Part shown: positions 12,001 to 39,484 of the stretch, piece by piece | Layout of the letters: each line of letters begins with the position of its first letter | How positions within the stretch are numbered: position 1 is the stretch's first letter | Source: Pedobacter kyungheensis | GTDB taxonomy: Bacteria > Bacteroidota > Bacteroidia > Sphingobacteriales > Sphingobacteriaceae | Length of the DNA: 64,000 nt | Assembly: GCF_000812965.1 (NCBI RefSeq) | Contig: NZ_JSYN01000024.1 | Coordinates: 19,044-83,043 of the forward strand | Reading direction: 5' to 3' | The notes under the pieces: model-generated | Databases searched by the model: none | Told to the model about the DNA's origin: nothing | What the model saw: only the letters and a program-made list of their open reading frames with translations | Made by a program: the position numbers and the translations under genes

Positions 12001-12676
12001 GGGTACAGTAACCAATACAGCAACAGTAAATGCCAAAACAACTGCTGGAGCCAATGTAAGCGACATTTCAGGAACGGCAGAGAGCAACAATACGGCAACA
12101 GTAACCAGCTTCCCTAAATCACCTCGTGCGGTTGACGATGCAGGTGGTACTGTAGCCAACAAACCTGTTGTAATCAGCGTTCTCGATAACGACGATCCGG
12201 GTAACTCTACATTCGATAAATTAACTGTCGAAATTGTAAGTCAGCCTAAACATGGTACTGTAAAAGTAAATGCCGATGGTACGGTAACCTATACACCAGA
12301 TGCAGGCTATACCGGCGAAGATGTATTTACCTACCGTGTTAAAGATGCTTACGGATATTATACCAACGTGGCTGCTGTAAACTTAACCGCTAACTTCACC
12401 GGCATTACTATACCGAACCTGTTTACACCAAACGGCGATGGTATTAACGATACCTTCGAGATCATTGGGCTTAACCAATACCAGACCAGCGAACTGCAGA
12501 TCGTGAACAGATGGGGTAATGAAGTATTCCACGCTAAAGGTTACCAGAACAACTGGACAGGCGAGGGATTGAACGAAGGTACTTACTACTACTTATTGCG
12601 TGTTAAAAAAGCAAACAGTAACGATGTTGAAGTATATAAAGGTTACATTACATTAATCAGAGCGTTTAAAAAATAA
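1..12676 (+). CDS. Giant Calx-beta repeat adhesin, T9SS type B cargo (5' end outside window)
   Basis: The reading frame is open from base 2 to the stop at 12674-12676, so the true start and signal peptide lie upstream; the visible part is about 4220 residues. It contains one partial and 28 complete Calx-beta repeats (to about 9717), each ending in a calcium-type DND/DNN/DAN motif. Then come five cadherin-like (tandem-95/VCBS type) repeats with the phrase [10 protein letters not shown] (9720-11070), three DUF11/DUF7507-like repeats (11080-12110), one more cadherin-like domain (12115-12400), and a gliding-motility-associated C-terminal domain (12404-12673) with [17 protein letters not shown] and a basic AFKK end. 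That last domain is the T9SS type B sorting signal, so the protein should be exported and held on the cell surface as a long Ca-stiffened fibre, as for SprB-like adhesins. The next gene is its probable PorP/SprF partner. Ligand unknown. Repeat number should be trusted only if the assembly used long reads. Confidence 0.93.
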   Translation, partial: AVQNAFSIDYATANGTATAGAGLDYTATSGTLTFPAGSAAGTTLTFTVPVNNDNLVEPSETFNGTISNITGGLVTIATSSATVTITDNDTSVATITPGINGNETGPVNGTFIITLSNPSSTDTQFTYTLGGTATEGSDYSGIVIKTITIPAGQTTGTITIQVLTDAITESIETVIATLTTSNNPSVTVNNTPATINILDANTASVSISTTPTVDEAAGTATFTVTLNNAVQNAFSVDYATANGTATAGLDYTATNGTLNFPANAAAGTSLTFTVPINDDNIAEPSETFTAALSNITGGVVLISNATATATIVDNDASIASIAPGITGNENGPVNGTFTVTLSKPSSTDTQLTYTLGGTATEGSDYSTLATHTITIPAGQTTGTITIPVLTDNVVEGVETVIATLVSSGNPLVSVSSTPASINILDNNTATVSISATPTSVNEAAGTATFTVTLSTAVQNAFSVDYATANGTAIAGSDYTAASGTLTFPAGSAAGATLTFTVPINDDNLVEPNETFNATISNVTGGLVTIATSSATATITDNDSAVATITAGVNGNETGPVNGTFTVTLSNPSSTDTQITYTLGGTATEGSDYSTIVTKTITIPAGQTTGTITIPVLTDAITEGVETVIATLATSGNPAITVDATPATINILDANTASVSISTTPTVDEGAGTATFTVTLNNAVQDAFSVNYATANGTATAGSDYTATTGTLNFPANAAAGTTLTFTVPITDDNIAEANETFTATLSGITGGVVVISNATATATIVDNDAVVATITAGTPGNENGPVNGTFIVTLSKPSSTDTQLTYTLGGTATEGSDYLTIVTKTITIPAGQTTGTITIPVLTDNVVEGTETVTATLTTSGSPLVTVSNTPASINITDNTTATVTVAATNDGAEPTTPGLFTFTLSNVSTTDTQITYTVSGTATSGLDYTSIGTTVTIPAGQTTATVNVPVLNDNIAEGTETVILTMNAATSNPSITASTTPATVNIIDDDTAVATITAGTSGNENGPLNGTFTVTLSNPSSQPTTLTYSLGGTATEGSDYSAIVTKTITIPAGQTTGTITIPVLTDNIIEGIETVTATLTNSANPLVSISNTPATINIDDNTTATVTVAATTNGAEPATPGLFTFTLSNVSTTDTQITYTVTGSATSGVDYTAIGTTVTIPAGQTTATVSVPVIDDNIAEGTETVILTMTAATSNPSITANTTPAIVSITDNDTSVASIAAGTNGSENGPANGTFVVTLSNPSSQPTIITYTIGGTAAEGSDYSNIVTKTVTIPAGQTTATITIPVLTDNLVEGVETVVVTLGTSNNALVSVSNTPASIDIIDNTSATVTVTATANGAEPATPGQFTFTLSNVSTTPTQITYTVGGSATSGLDYTSIGTTVTIPAGQTTATVSVPVLNDNLVEGIETVVLTMSATTSNPSITASTTPATVNITDNDTAIATITPGVNGNENGPVSGTFIVTLSNPSSTDTQITYTVGGTATEGSDYSTIVKTITIPAGQTTGTITIPVLTDAIVEGTETVVISLTGTNNPLVNVNSTPASINILDNNTATVSISTTPVINENAGTATFTVTLNAAVQNAFSVDYKTTDGTATAGLDYMATTGTLTFPANSPAGTTLTFTVPVTDDNLVEPSETFSAALSNISNTLVSIATGTATVTITDNDTAVASIAPGTNGNETGPVNGTFIVTLSNPSATDTQLTYTLGGTATEGSDYTAITTKVITIPAGETTGTITIPVIADAVAESIETVIATLGTSNNAAVSVNTTPASINILDANTANVSISINAASVTEAVGTVTLSVTLNVAVQNSFTVDYATADGTAKAGLDYAATSGTLTFPANSPAGTVLNVVIPIIDDNLIENTESFTVGLSNVQGADVAIGTSPATVNIADNDSAVATIVAGTNANETGLVNGSFNITLSNPSSTPTTLTFTLAGTATESADYGAVTKTIIIPAGATSGTITIPVMADGVAEGTETVVATLTASSNAAITVSNTPASINILDADVATVSIATTPVINEDAGTATFVVTLSNAVQNSFSVNYGTTDGTATGGLDYTATNGTLTFPANAAAGTSLTFTVPVTDDNLVEPSETFSASLSGITGDVVTIATPSATVTITDNDNSVASITAGTNGNENGPVNGTYTVTLSNPSSTDTQLTFTVGGTATEGSDYNTITKTIIIPAGQTTGTITIPVISDNIVEGNETVIVTLTGSNNSAVTVNNTPATINIIDNNSVTASISVALASVNEAAGTATFTVTLSGSVQDAFTVDYTTADGTAKAGLDYVATSGTLVFPAGSTAGASLTFTVPIIDDNLVEGDETFSGVITNVSGGLVTIGNGTAVVTIVDNDSAVATITAGTNGNENGPVNGTFTVTLNNPVATDTQLTYTLAGTATEGSDYSNIVTKTITIPAGQTTGTITIPVLTDNIVEGTETVVATLTNSGNPLVTVSNTPASINITDNTEAIVTVAATADGAEPSTPGQFTFTLSQVSTTDTQITYTVNGTATSGTDYTSIGNTVTIPAGQTTATVSVPVLNDNIVEGTETVILTMNAATNNASIVASTTPATVNITDSGSSIASIIAGANGNENGPVNGTFTVTLNNPSATDTQLTYTLAGTATEGSDYSTIVTKTITILAGQTTATITIPVLTDAILEGTESVIATLVSSNNPQITTSNVPATITIADNNTATVSISTAPTVNEAAGTATFTVTLSAAVQQAFTVAYTTSDGTATAGLDYTTTSGTLTFPAGSAAGATLTFTVPILDDNIIEGDHTFNGVISNVSGGLVTIATGTATTTIIDNDSAVATIAAGVDGNENGPTNGTFIVTLSKPSATDTQLSYALGGTATEGSDYSTIVTKTITIPAGQTTATITIPVLSDAVLEGVETVTATLTASGNPAITPGNVPATINIADNNAATVSISTAPSINEAAGTATFTVTLNAAVQQEFSLDYKTTDGTATAGLDYTATSGTLTFPANSPAGTTLTFTVPVIDDNIVETNETFNGVISNVTGGLVTIDINTATTTIVDNDATVATITAGVDGNENGPVNGTFTVTLSKPSATDTQITYTLGGTATEGSDYTAIVTKTITIPAGQTSATITIPVLNDDVVEGTETLIATLGTSANPGVTVSNVPATINIIDGTTAIVTVTATADGAEPSTPGQFTFTLSYPSATATQITYTVNGTATSGTDYTSIGTTITIPAGQTSVTLSVPVLDDNISEGNETVIITMNATTSNPLITASTSPATVNIRDNRAPVATAPAITVNEDTPVNGTITATDPDGNPLTYTVTTPPAHGTVTVNPDGTYTYTPAPDYNGTDTFTVTVSDGKGGTVTVTIPVTINPVNDAPVATAPAITTNKNTPVNGTITASDVDGDPLIFTVTTPPAHGTVVVNPDGTYTYTPANNYSGADVFTVTVSDGKGGTTTVTINVTVNPTNVAPVATAPAISTNKNTPVNGTITATDADGDPLTFTVTTPPAHGTVVVNPDGTYTYTPANNYSGADVFTVTVSDGKGGTTTVTINVTVNPTNAAPVVTAPALSTNEDTPANGTITATDADGDPLTFTVTTPPAHGTVVVNPDGTYTYTPAPNYNGIDTFTVTVSDGKGGTTTVTISVTINAVNDAPVATAPAITTPQNTPVNGTITASDVDGDPLTFTVTTAPAHGTVVVNPDGTYTYTPAAGYVGSDTFTVTVSDGKGGTTTVTIPVTVTLVAAPAMSLTKAATNSVSKVGDVINYNIIVTNTGNTALNNVTITDAGADAGSITPASIATLLPGSSVTVTAKHTVTLTEVNNGSFTNQASATAQVQGGGTINKLSDDPGTPAVGDATVTAIAPASTITLVKTGALSADGNSITYNFSIMNTGNVTLHVVNLVDAKLGLNKTYSGNVAPGGIITDTYVYQLTQADKDAGSVTNSANVNARTPANLPVSDVSGTAENNDTPTVTAIPDAGAIALVKTASFNGNKVTYTFTIKNTGSVTLNTITLTDAKLGLNNKVITVTGGLAPGASTTDVEVYTLTQVDKDLGTVTNTATVNAKTTAGANVSDISGTAESNNTATVTSFPKSPRAVDDAGGTVANKPVVISVLDNDDPGNSTFDKLTVEIVSQPKHGTVKVNADGTVTYTPDAGYTGEDVFTYRVKDAYGYYTNVAAVNLTANFTGITIPNLFTPNGDGINDTFEIIGLNQYQTSELQIVNRWGNEVFHAKGYQNNWTGEGLNEGTYYYLLRVKKANSNDVEVYKGYITLIRAFKK

Positions 12677-12688
12677 GATAAGAGGCTT

Positions 12689-12720
12689 AGCCGGGAATGG
12701 TTTTTAAATCAGTCCCGGCT
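12689..12720 (+). terminator. Hairpin between adhesin and PorP/SprF gene
   Basis: Perfect 8-bp stem AGCCGGGA/TCCCGGCT around a 16-base loop, 12 bases after the adhesin stop. Only two T follow, so it looks more like a partial terminator or an mRNA-stabilising hairpin than a full terminator. The equivalent gap in module 2 (38234-38256) is only 23 bases and lacks it. Confidence 0.45.
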
Positions 12721-12733
12721 TTAAGATATTAAG

Positions 12734-13708
12734 ATGATGAAGAAATTAATAGGATTCATAGCAGGTTCGTTCATATTGCTTTCGCAGGGCGTATTTGCGC
12801 AGCAGGATGCCCAGTATAGCCAGTACATGTTCAACGGCATCTATATCAATCCGGCCTATGCGGGCTATAAAGAGGTGCTGAATGTGCACAGCTTTTACCG
12901 GAGCCAGTGGACGGGTATTACCGGTGCACCAAGAAGTATGTCGCTCGCGGTCGATGCCATTGCCAACAGCGGTAATGTAGGTTTGGCACTTCAGGTGGCC
13001 AGCGATAAGTTAGGCGCACAAACCAACCTGAGTATTTATGGCAACTACGCTTACCGCATCAGGATGAACGATGATGGCAGCTCACGCCTGGCACTGGGCT
13101 TGGGGGTGGGGATGGTACAGCTGGGGATCGATGGTTCGATGCTTAACCCCAATAATCCAGAGCCCAATCAACCGGTAGGCGTGCAGAGTACCATTGTACC
13201 CGATGCCAGGGCAGGTGTGTATTTTGCCAACGATAAATACTATGCGGGTTTCTCGGTCGATAATCTCATTGCTACTTATATCAATATCGACCGTTATGCC
13301 TTTATTCCGCAACCCAAGCCGCACTACTATTTAACTGCAGGCGCTTTGTTTCCGCTTTCCGAAAACTTTCAGCTTAAACCTTCCTTCCTGCTGAAAGACG
13401 ATCGCGGTGGTCCGACCAGTCTGGATGTAAATGCCTTTTTAATGATCAAAGATTTTATCTGGATCGGCGGATCTTATCGTACGGGGGTAAAATTGTATGA
13501 TAAAAGCTACTTGCAAAAAGATTTAACGCCACGCAACTCGGCAGTTGCTGCGATCCAGATTTTCCCTTCCGAGAAAATAAGGATTGGTTATGGCTACGAT
13601 TTCTCCATTGGGCCGCTACAGGGCTATAGCAGCGGTACGCACGAGATTTCAATCGCCTACTCATTTATCAGACAGAACATCAGGGTGTCTACTCCGAGGG
13701 TGTTTTAA
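12734..13708 (+). CDS. PorP/SprF family type IX secretion outer-membrane protein (copy 1)
   Basis: 324 residues with a signal peptide (hydrophobic core, cleavage near FAQ-QDAQYSQ). The mature start QYSQYMFNGIYINPAYAG is the hallmark of the PorP/SprF family, which forms an outer-membrane beta-barrel associated with the T9SS. Known of the family: F. johnsoniae SprF is needed to export SprB, and type B C-terminal domains generally need a cognate PorP-like partner. Inferred: this protein serves the giant adhesin ending 57 bases upstream. The gene begins with two ATG codons in a row; either may be used. It differs from copy 2 (38257-39231) at 23 of 324 residues by hand alignment, and 8 of those are in the signal peptide. 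Confidence 0.93.
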   Translation: MMKKLIGFIAGSFILLSQGVFAQQDAQYSQYMFNGIYINPAYAGYKEVLNVHSFYRSQWTGITGAPRSMSLAVDAIANSGNVGLALQVASDKLGAQTNLSIYGNYAYRIRMNDDGSSRLALGLGVGMVQLGIDGSMLNPNNPEPNQPVGVQSTIVPDARAGVYFANDKYYAGFSVDNLIATYINIDRYAFIPQPKPHYYLTAGALFPLSENFQLKPSFLLKDDRGGPTSLDVNAFLMIKDFIWIGGSYRTGVKLYDKSYLQKDLTPRNSAVAAIQIFPSEKIRIGYGYDFSIGPLQGYSSGTHEISIAYSFIRQNIRVSTPRVF

Positions 13709-13754
13709 ATAAACAATATTTTAATATTTTTGATCAAATTAGCTAAACATTATA

Positions 13755-15716
13755 ATGAAGAAAATTTTAATAGGAACCTGTTTTTCTGCATATTGTTTAT
13801 TTGCCCTCAACTTTTCAGCAAATGCACAGTATGTTTTAAAAGATGCTGATAAACAGTACGAACTATTCAATTACAGCAAAGCAATAGATTTATACGAACA
13901 GGCCTATAAAAAGAAACCTACCCTGCACACGGCAGAACGTTTGGCCAGTGCCTATGCGCTTGTGTTTAATTATAAACAGGCCGAAAGCTGGTATGCCATT
14001 GCCGCTAAAATGCCTGGCAGCAAAGCAGAAAATATCCTGGGCTACGCCAAAGCTTTACAGCAAAACTCCAAATACAGCGAAGCCAAGGTGCAATACCTGA
14101 ATTATATCGAAAAAAAGAAAGATGTATCCGAAAAGCAGCAGGCCGTTTGGATTTCTTCCTGCGATTCGGCTTTAAAATGGATCAAAAATCCTAAGAAGGT
14201 TGAACTAATTAATCAGAAAGCCCTCAACAGTGCGCAATCAGATTGGGGTGCCGTTAACTACCAGGGTGGTGTGGTATTTACTTCCGATAGATCTGATGCC
14301 CGCTTTGAAACACAGGAAGGTAAACCTTTTTTAAGGTTCGATGGAAGCAAAGAACCAGATAAAAAGATTTATGGCTGGACAGGCAACGGATATTTAAAAC
14401 TGTATATCAAAACCTCGCCGGCCGATAGTTTGCAGTTGTTCCCCATTAAAGCCGGAACACGCTACCACGTAGGCTCAGCAAGTTTTACGGCCGATGGTAA
14501 AACCATGTATTTTACCCTAACCCGCATTACCAATGAGCTTGAGCGCCTGAAAAAACAACCCACAACGGTTAACGTCGAGATTTTTAGCAGCACCAAAGCT
14601 GCCGATGGCACCTGGGGCGAACCGGTTTCTTTTGCCTATAATAACGTAAACCAGTATTCGGTAGGCGATCCTTTTATTACCACTGATGGAAACAGCCTTT
14701 ATTTTGCTTCCAATATGCCAGGTGGTGTGGGCGGAACCGATATTTATGTTTGCTTAAAAACCGACGCCGGCGCATGGGGAAAACCGGTTAACCTGAAAGA
14801 AATTAATACCGAAGGCAATGAACGCAGTCCGGTTTTCGACGAAAAAGATAATTTTTATTTCTCCAGCGATGGCCGTACCGGCATGGGTGGACTTGACGTG
14901 TACCAGGCTTTAAGAACCAGTTCTGGTATTGGGAAAGTAGAAAACCTGGGTTATCCTTTCAACTCCCCTCAGGATGATTTTGGATTCAGTTTAAACGAAA
15001 AGGGTGGTATTGTTTACCTTTCATCTAACCGCGAAGGTGGTTTAGGTAGTGATGATATTTACACCATCGACCAGAAAATGATTTTGGCTTTCAAACTCGA
15101 AGGTCGGGTTTTAGATAAAGAAAGTGGCCAGCCAATTGCCGGTGCTTTGGTTACTTTAGCCAAAGTAAATGGTGGTATTTTAAAAACAGAATCTGATGAA
15201 AACGGAACCTACCGTTTTGATCTCGCCAAAGAATCAGAATACAATGTGTCGGCCGAAAAAACCGGTTACCGGGCAGATGTAGAAAACTTAGCTACCATTG
15301 GCTTAACCACTTCGGCCGTGCTAAAAGAAGATTTGCATTTAGAAACTGTGGTAATTGACAAAGCCATCCGCATCGAAAACATTTACTATGATTTTGATAA
15401 ATGGAACATCCGTGCCGATGCTGCAGTAGAGCTGGATAAGCTGGTGAAAATCATGACTGATAACCCAACCATCTGGATCGAATTAGGCTCGCATACCGAC
15501 AGCAGGGGTAAAGACAAATATAACCTCGATTTATCGCAAAAACGTGCCGAATCGGCTGTACAGTACATCATCTCAAGAGGGATCAGCAAAAACCGGATAA
15601 GCGCAAAAGGATACGGCGAAACACAGCTGTTAAATAAATGTGCCAACGGGGTAAACTGTACCGAAGAAGAACATCAGTTAAACAGAAGAACCGAGTTTAA
15701 AATTGTAAAGCAATAA
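13755..15716 (+). CDS. TPR / beta-propeller / OmpA-domain protein with PorE-like architecture
   Basis: 653 residues. Signal peptide (residues 1-24, cleavage near SANA-QY), then TPR-like helices (about 25-140), a PD40/WD40-like propeller with repeated SSD/SNR strands (about 160-435), a carboxypeptidase-regulatory-like domain (about 447-530) and a C-terminal OmpA-like peptidoglycan-binding domain (about 540-653; YYDFDKWNIR, GSHTDSRGKDKYN and LSQKRAESAVQYI). This is the domain order described for PorE of P. gingivalis, a T9SS protein that ties the machine to peptidoglycan. PorE is a lipoprotein, but no convincing lipobox is visible here, so a soluble periplasmic protein is more likely. It follows the PorP/SprF gene by 46 bases; a TAnnTTTG-like element (13725-13732) in that gap might add a second promoter. 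Module 2 has no equivalent gene. Inferred role: anchoring or assisting adhesin export. Confidence 0.88.
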   Translation: MKKILIGTCFSAYCLFALNFSANAQYVLKDADKQYELFNYSKAIDLYEQAYKKKPTLHTAERLASAYALVFNYKQAESWYAIAAKMPGSKAENILGYAKALQQNSKYSEAKVQYLNYIEKKKDVSEKQQAVWISSCDSALKWIKNPKKVELINQKALNSAQSDWGAVNYQGGVVFTSDRSDARFETQEGKPFLRFDGSKEPDKKIYGWTGNGYLKLYIKTSPADSLQLFPIKAGTRYHVGSASFTADGKTMYFTLTRITNELERLKKQPTTVNVEIFSSTKAADGTWGEPVSFAYNNVNQYSVGDPFITTDGNSLYFASNMPGGVGGTDIYVCLKTDAGAWGKPVNLKEINTEGNERSPVFDEKDNFYFSSDGRTGMGGLDVYQALRTSSGIGKVENLGYPFNSPQDDFGFSLNEKGGIVYLSSNREGGLGSDDIYTIDQKMILAFKLEGRVLDKESGQPIAGALVTLAKVNGGILKTESDENGTYRFDLAKESEYNVSAEKTGYRADVENLATIGLTTSAVLKEDLHLETVVIDKAIRIENIYYDFDKWNIRADAAVELDKLVKIMTDNPTIWIELGSHTDSRGKDKYNLDLSQKRAESAVQYIISRGISKNRISAKGYGETQLLNKCANGVNCTEEEHQLNRRTEFKIVKQ

Positions 15717-15750
15717 GCTTTTAAGATTAACAATATATTCGAATTTTGTA

Positions 15751-15785
15751 GAAGTCTCCGCCAAAAGCGGGGGCTTCTTTTTTTT
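15751..15785 (+). terminator. Intrinsic terminator of module 1
   Basis: 11-bp stem (15751-15761 with 15767-15777, two G-U pairs), 5-base loop, followed by eight T. It lies 34 bases after the OmpA-type gene stop and should end the module 1 transcript. Confidence 0.9.
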
Positions 15786-15895
15786 ACGCTATTCTGGTTT
15801 CATAATCTATCTTGCTAACCACTTTTTGTAATCATTCAGCTCTAGTTTCTATATAAATGTCTTAAACCAGTAAATGGCATCAAGCAGGCTAAAAT

Positions 15896-15926
15896 TTTGA
15901 TCCTATTTTTTATTGTTTTAACTTTG
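15896..15926 (+). promoter_or_regulatory. Candidate Bacteroidota promoter upstream of the 7308-residue adhesin
   Basis: TTTG at 15896-15899, a 19-base spacer, and TAACTTTG at 15919-15926. This matches the Bacteroidota consensus TTTG-N19-TAnnTTTG exactly. Predicted transcription start is near 15931-15934. It is the best promoter match in the 590-base gap and lies about 375 bases before the adhesin start. Confidence 0.6.
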
Positions 15927-15934
15927 TGGTAATT

Positions 15935-15978
15935 ATCCCGCAAGTCTTTGTTTACAAAGGCTTCCGGGATTTTTTTTT
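15935..15978 (+). terminator. Terminator-like hairpin immediately after the promoter
   Basis: 16-bp stem (15935-15950 with 15955-15970, one mismatch and one G-U pair), 4-base loop, then eight T, a G and nine more T. It starts within a few bases of the predicted transcription start at about 15931. It could attenuate the adhesin transcript or make a hairpin RNA of about 45 bases. From 15979 to the adhesin start at 16307 no gene or second promoter match was seen. Confidence 0.7.
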
Positions 15979-16273
15979 GTTTTTTTTTGCCCGAAATTTT
16001 GAACTCAAGTATAGGAGATTTACAAATTGACTGCAAATTGATGGTGTCTGTCCACGGTATAAGTAATAGCATTAAAGCTGCCAAATGTTTTTTAATGCTC
16101 CCCAGGTTTTAAATGGTTTTTCCTGCTGGATCAATCGTGATGCACCGGTTTAAAAGTTAATTGTTCTTGCCCCTGAAGAAGATAGTCACGAGGTGTGCTT
16201 TAACCCATCAATATGGTGTGGTAAAAAGATATTTCATTCATCCGAATTAGTTTAAAAAGCCATCGGGCGCTAA

Positions 16274-38233
<21,960 letters not shown>

Positions 38234-38256
38234 GATAAGGGCTTTAAGATATCAAG

Positions 38257-39231
38257 ATGATGAAGAAATTAAGAGTACTTATAGGAGGTTGGTTGCTTTT
38301 GCTTTCGCAGCTTGTATTTGCGCAGCAGGATGCCCAGTACAGCCAGTACATGATCAACGGTATCTACATTAATCCGGCCTATGCGGGCTATAAAGAAGTG
38401 CTGAATGTGCACAGCTTTTACCGGAGCCAGTGGACGGGTATTACCGGTGCACCCAGGAGCATGTCGCTTGCGGTCGATGCCATTGCCAACAGCGGTAATG
38501 TAGGTTTGGCACTTCAGGTGGCCAGCGATAAGTTAGGTGCACAAACCAACCTGAGTATTTATGGCAACTACGCTTACCGCATCCGGATGAATGATGATGG
38601 CAGCTCACGCCTGGCACTGGGCCTAGGCGTGGGTATGGTACAGCTGGGGATCGATGGTTCAATGCTGAATCCCAATAATCCCGAACCTAACCAGCCTGTA
38701 GGCGTGCAAAGTACCATTGTGCCCGATGCGAGGGCAGGAATATATTTCGCCAACGATCAATATTATGCCGGTTTTTCGGTCGATAACCTCATTGCCACTT
38801 ACATCAATATCGACCGTTATGCCTTTATCCCTCAACCCAAACCGCATTATTATTTAACTGCTGGCGCTTTGTTCCCGCTTTCCGAAAACTTCCAGATCAA
38901 ACCTTCCTTTCTGTTGAAAGACGACCGCGGAGGCCCGACCAGCTTGGATGTAAATGCCTTTTTGATGATCAAAGATTTTCTTTGGGTGGGTGGTTCGTAC
39001 CGTACAGGAGTGAAACTCTATAATAAAAGTTATCTGCAGCGCGACCTTACTCCACGTAATTCGGCAGTTGCTGCGATACAGCTTTTTCCATCAGAAAAAA
39101 TCAGGATCGGTTACGGTTACGACTTTTCTATCGGCCCGCTGCAGGGTTACAGCAGTGGTACGCACGAAATTTCTTTATCTTACTCATTCATCAAACCTAA
39201 TATCAGAGTAATGAGCCCAAGGGTATTCTAA
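38257..39231 (+). CDS. PorP/SprF family type IX secretion outer-membrane protein (copy 2)
   Basis: 324 residues, same length as copy 1 and about 95% identical in the mature part. Signal peptide ends near FAQ-QDAQYSQ, then the family hallmark QYSQYMINGIYINPAYAG. It lies 23 bases after the giant adhesin, so the two are almost surely cotranscribed. Its probable role is export or retention of that adhesin through the T9SS, as SprF does for SprB. The signal peptide is clearly diverged from copy 1 (8 differences in the first 19 residues), while part of the mature coding sequence is nearly identical in DNA. Two ATG codons in tandem open the gene. No PorE-like gene follows. Confidence 0.93.
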   Translation: MMKKLRVLIGGWLLLLSQLVFAQQDAQYSQYMINGIYINPAYAGYKEVLNVHSFYRSQWTGITGAPRSMSLAVDAIANSGNVGLALQVASDKLGAQTNLSIYGNYAYRIRMNDDGSSRLALGLGVGMVQLGIDGSMLNPNNPEPNQPVGVQSTIVPDARAGIYFANDQYYAGFSVDNLIATYINIDRYAFIPQPKPHYYLTAGALFPLSENFQIKPSFLLKDDRGGPTSLDVNAFLMIKDFLWVGGSYRTGVKLYNKSYLQRDLTPRNSAVAAIQLFPSEKIRIGYGYDFSIGPLQGYSSGTHEISLSYSFIKPNIRVMSPRVF

Positions 39232-39355
39232 AAACATATCCATGTTATGATCTTTATAGGTACGCCTATTTTTAAACGGAAATATAGCTGCTAAATCAAT
39301 ATCCCATCTGCCCAGCTGATTCTGCATATCACCAGGTGTTATTTCATGATTTCCC

Positions 39356-39379
39356 ATGGTCTGTGTCTCCACAGACCAT
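39356..39379. repeat. Short perfect palindrome (REP-like) downstream of PorP/SprF copy 2
   Basis: 10-bp arms ATGGTCTGTG/CACAGACCAT around a 4-base loop, with no T-tract. It resembles dispersed intergenic palindromes of Bacteroidota; a role as transcription end is possible but weak. Confidence 0.5.
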
Positions 39380-39401
39380 TCTTAGCTAAAATTGTTAGTA
39401 T

Positions 39402-39459
39402 TTTGTTTAAAACAAATCACGTTTTATTTTTATTAAAACTAAAAATATTAGTAATTTTG
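39402..39459 (+). promoter_or_regulatory. Candidate promoter and operator of the error-prone polymerase operon
   Basis: Two palindromes, TTTGTTT-A-AAACAAA (39402-39416) and GTTTTA-N7-TAAAAC (39421-39439), lie just before TAATTTTG (39452-39459), which fits the Bacteroidota -7 element TAnnTTTG. No clear -33 element is seen. The polymerase start codon is 26 bases further on. A repressor or damage-responsive regulator could bind here; this is inference. Confidence 0.4.
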
Positions 39460-39484
39460 ATTTCAATCATCCCAATTGACAGTA

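Noticed and set aside
344..12676. TTG at 344 as the start of the first adhesin
   Set aside because: The same frame continues without a stop to base 2 and encodes more Calx-beta sequence, so the gene simply enters from outside the window.
15842..16084. 80-codon minus-strand frame in the gap between the adhesin modules
   Set aside because: It runs through the promoter and terminator hairpin, and its lysine-rich part is simply the T-tract of the terminator read on the other strand.
39184..39372. 62-codon minus-strand frame overlapping the end of PorP/SprF copy 2
   Set aside because: It overlaps a real gene end and a palindrome; I recognise no family. A small relic gene at 39237-39340 is possible but not supported.
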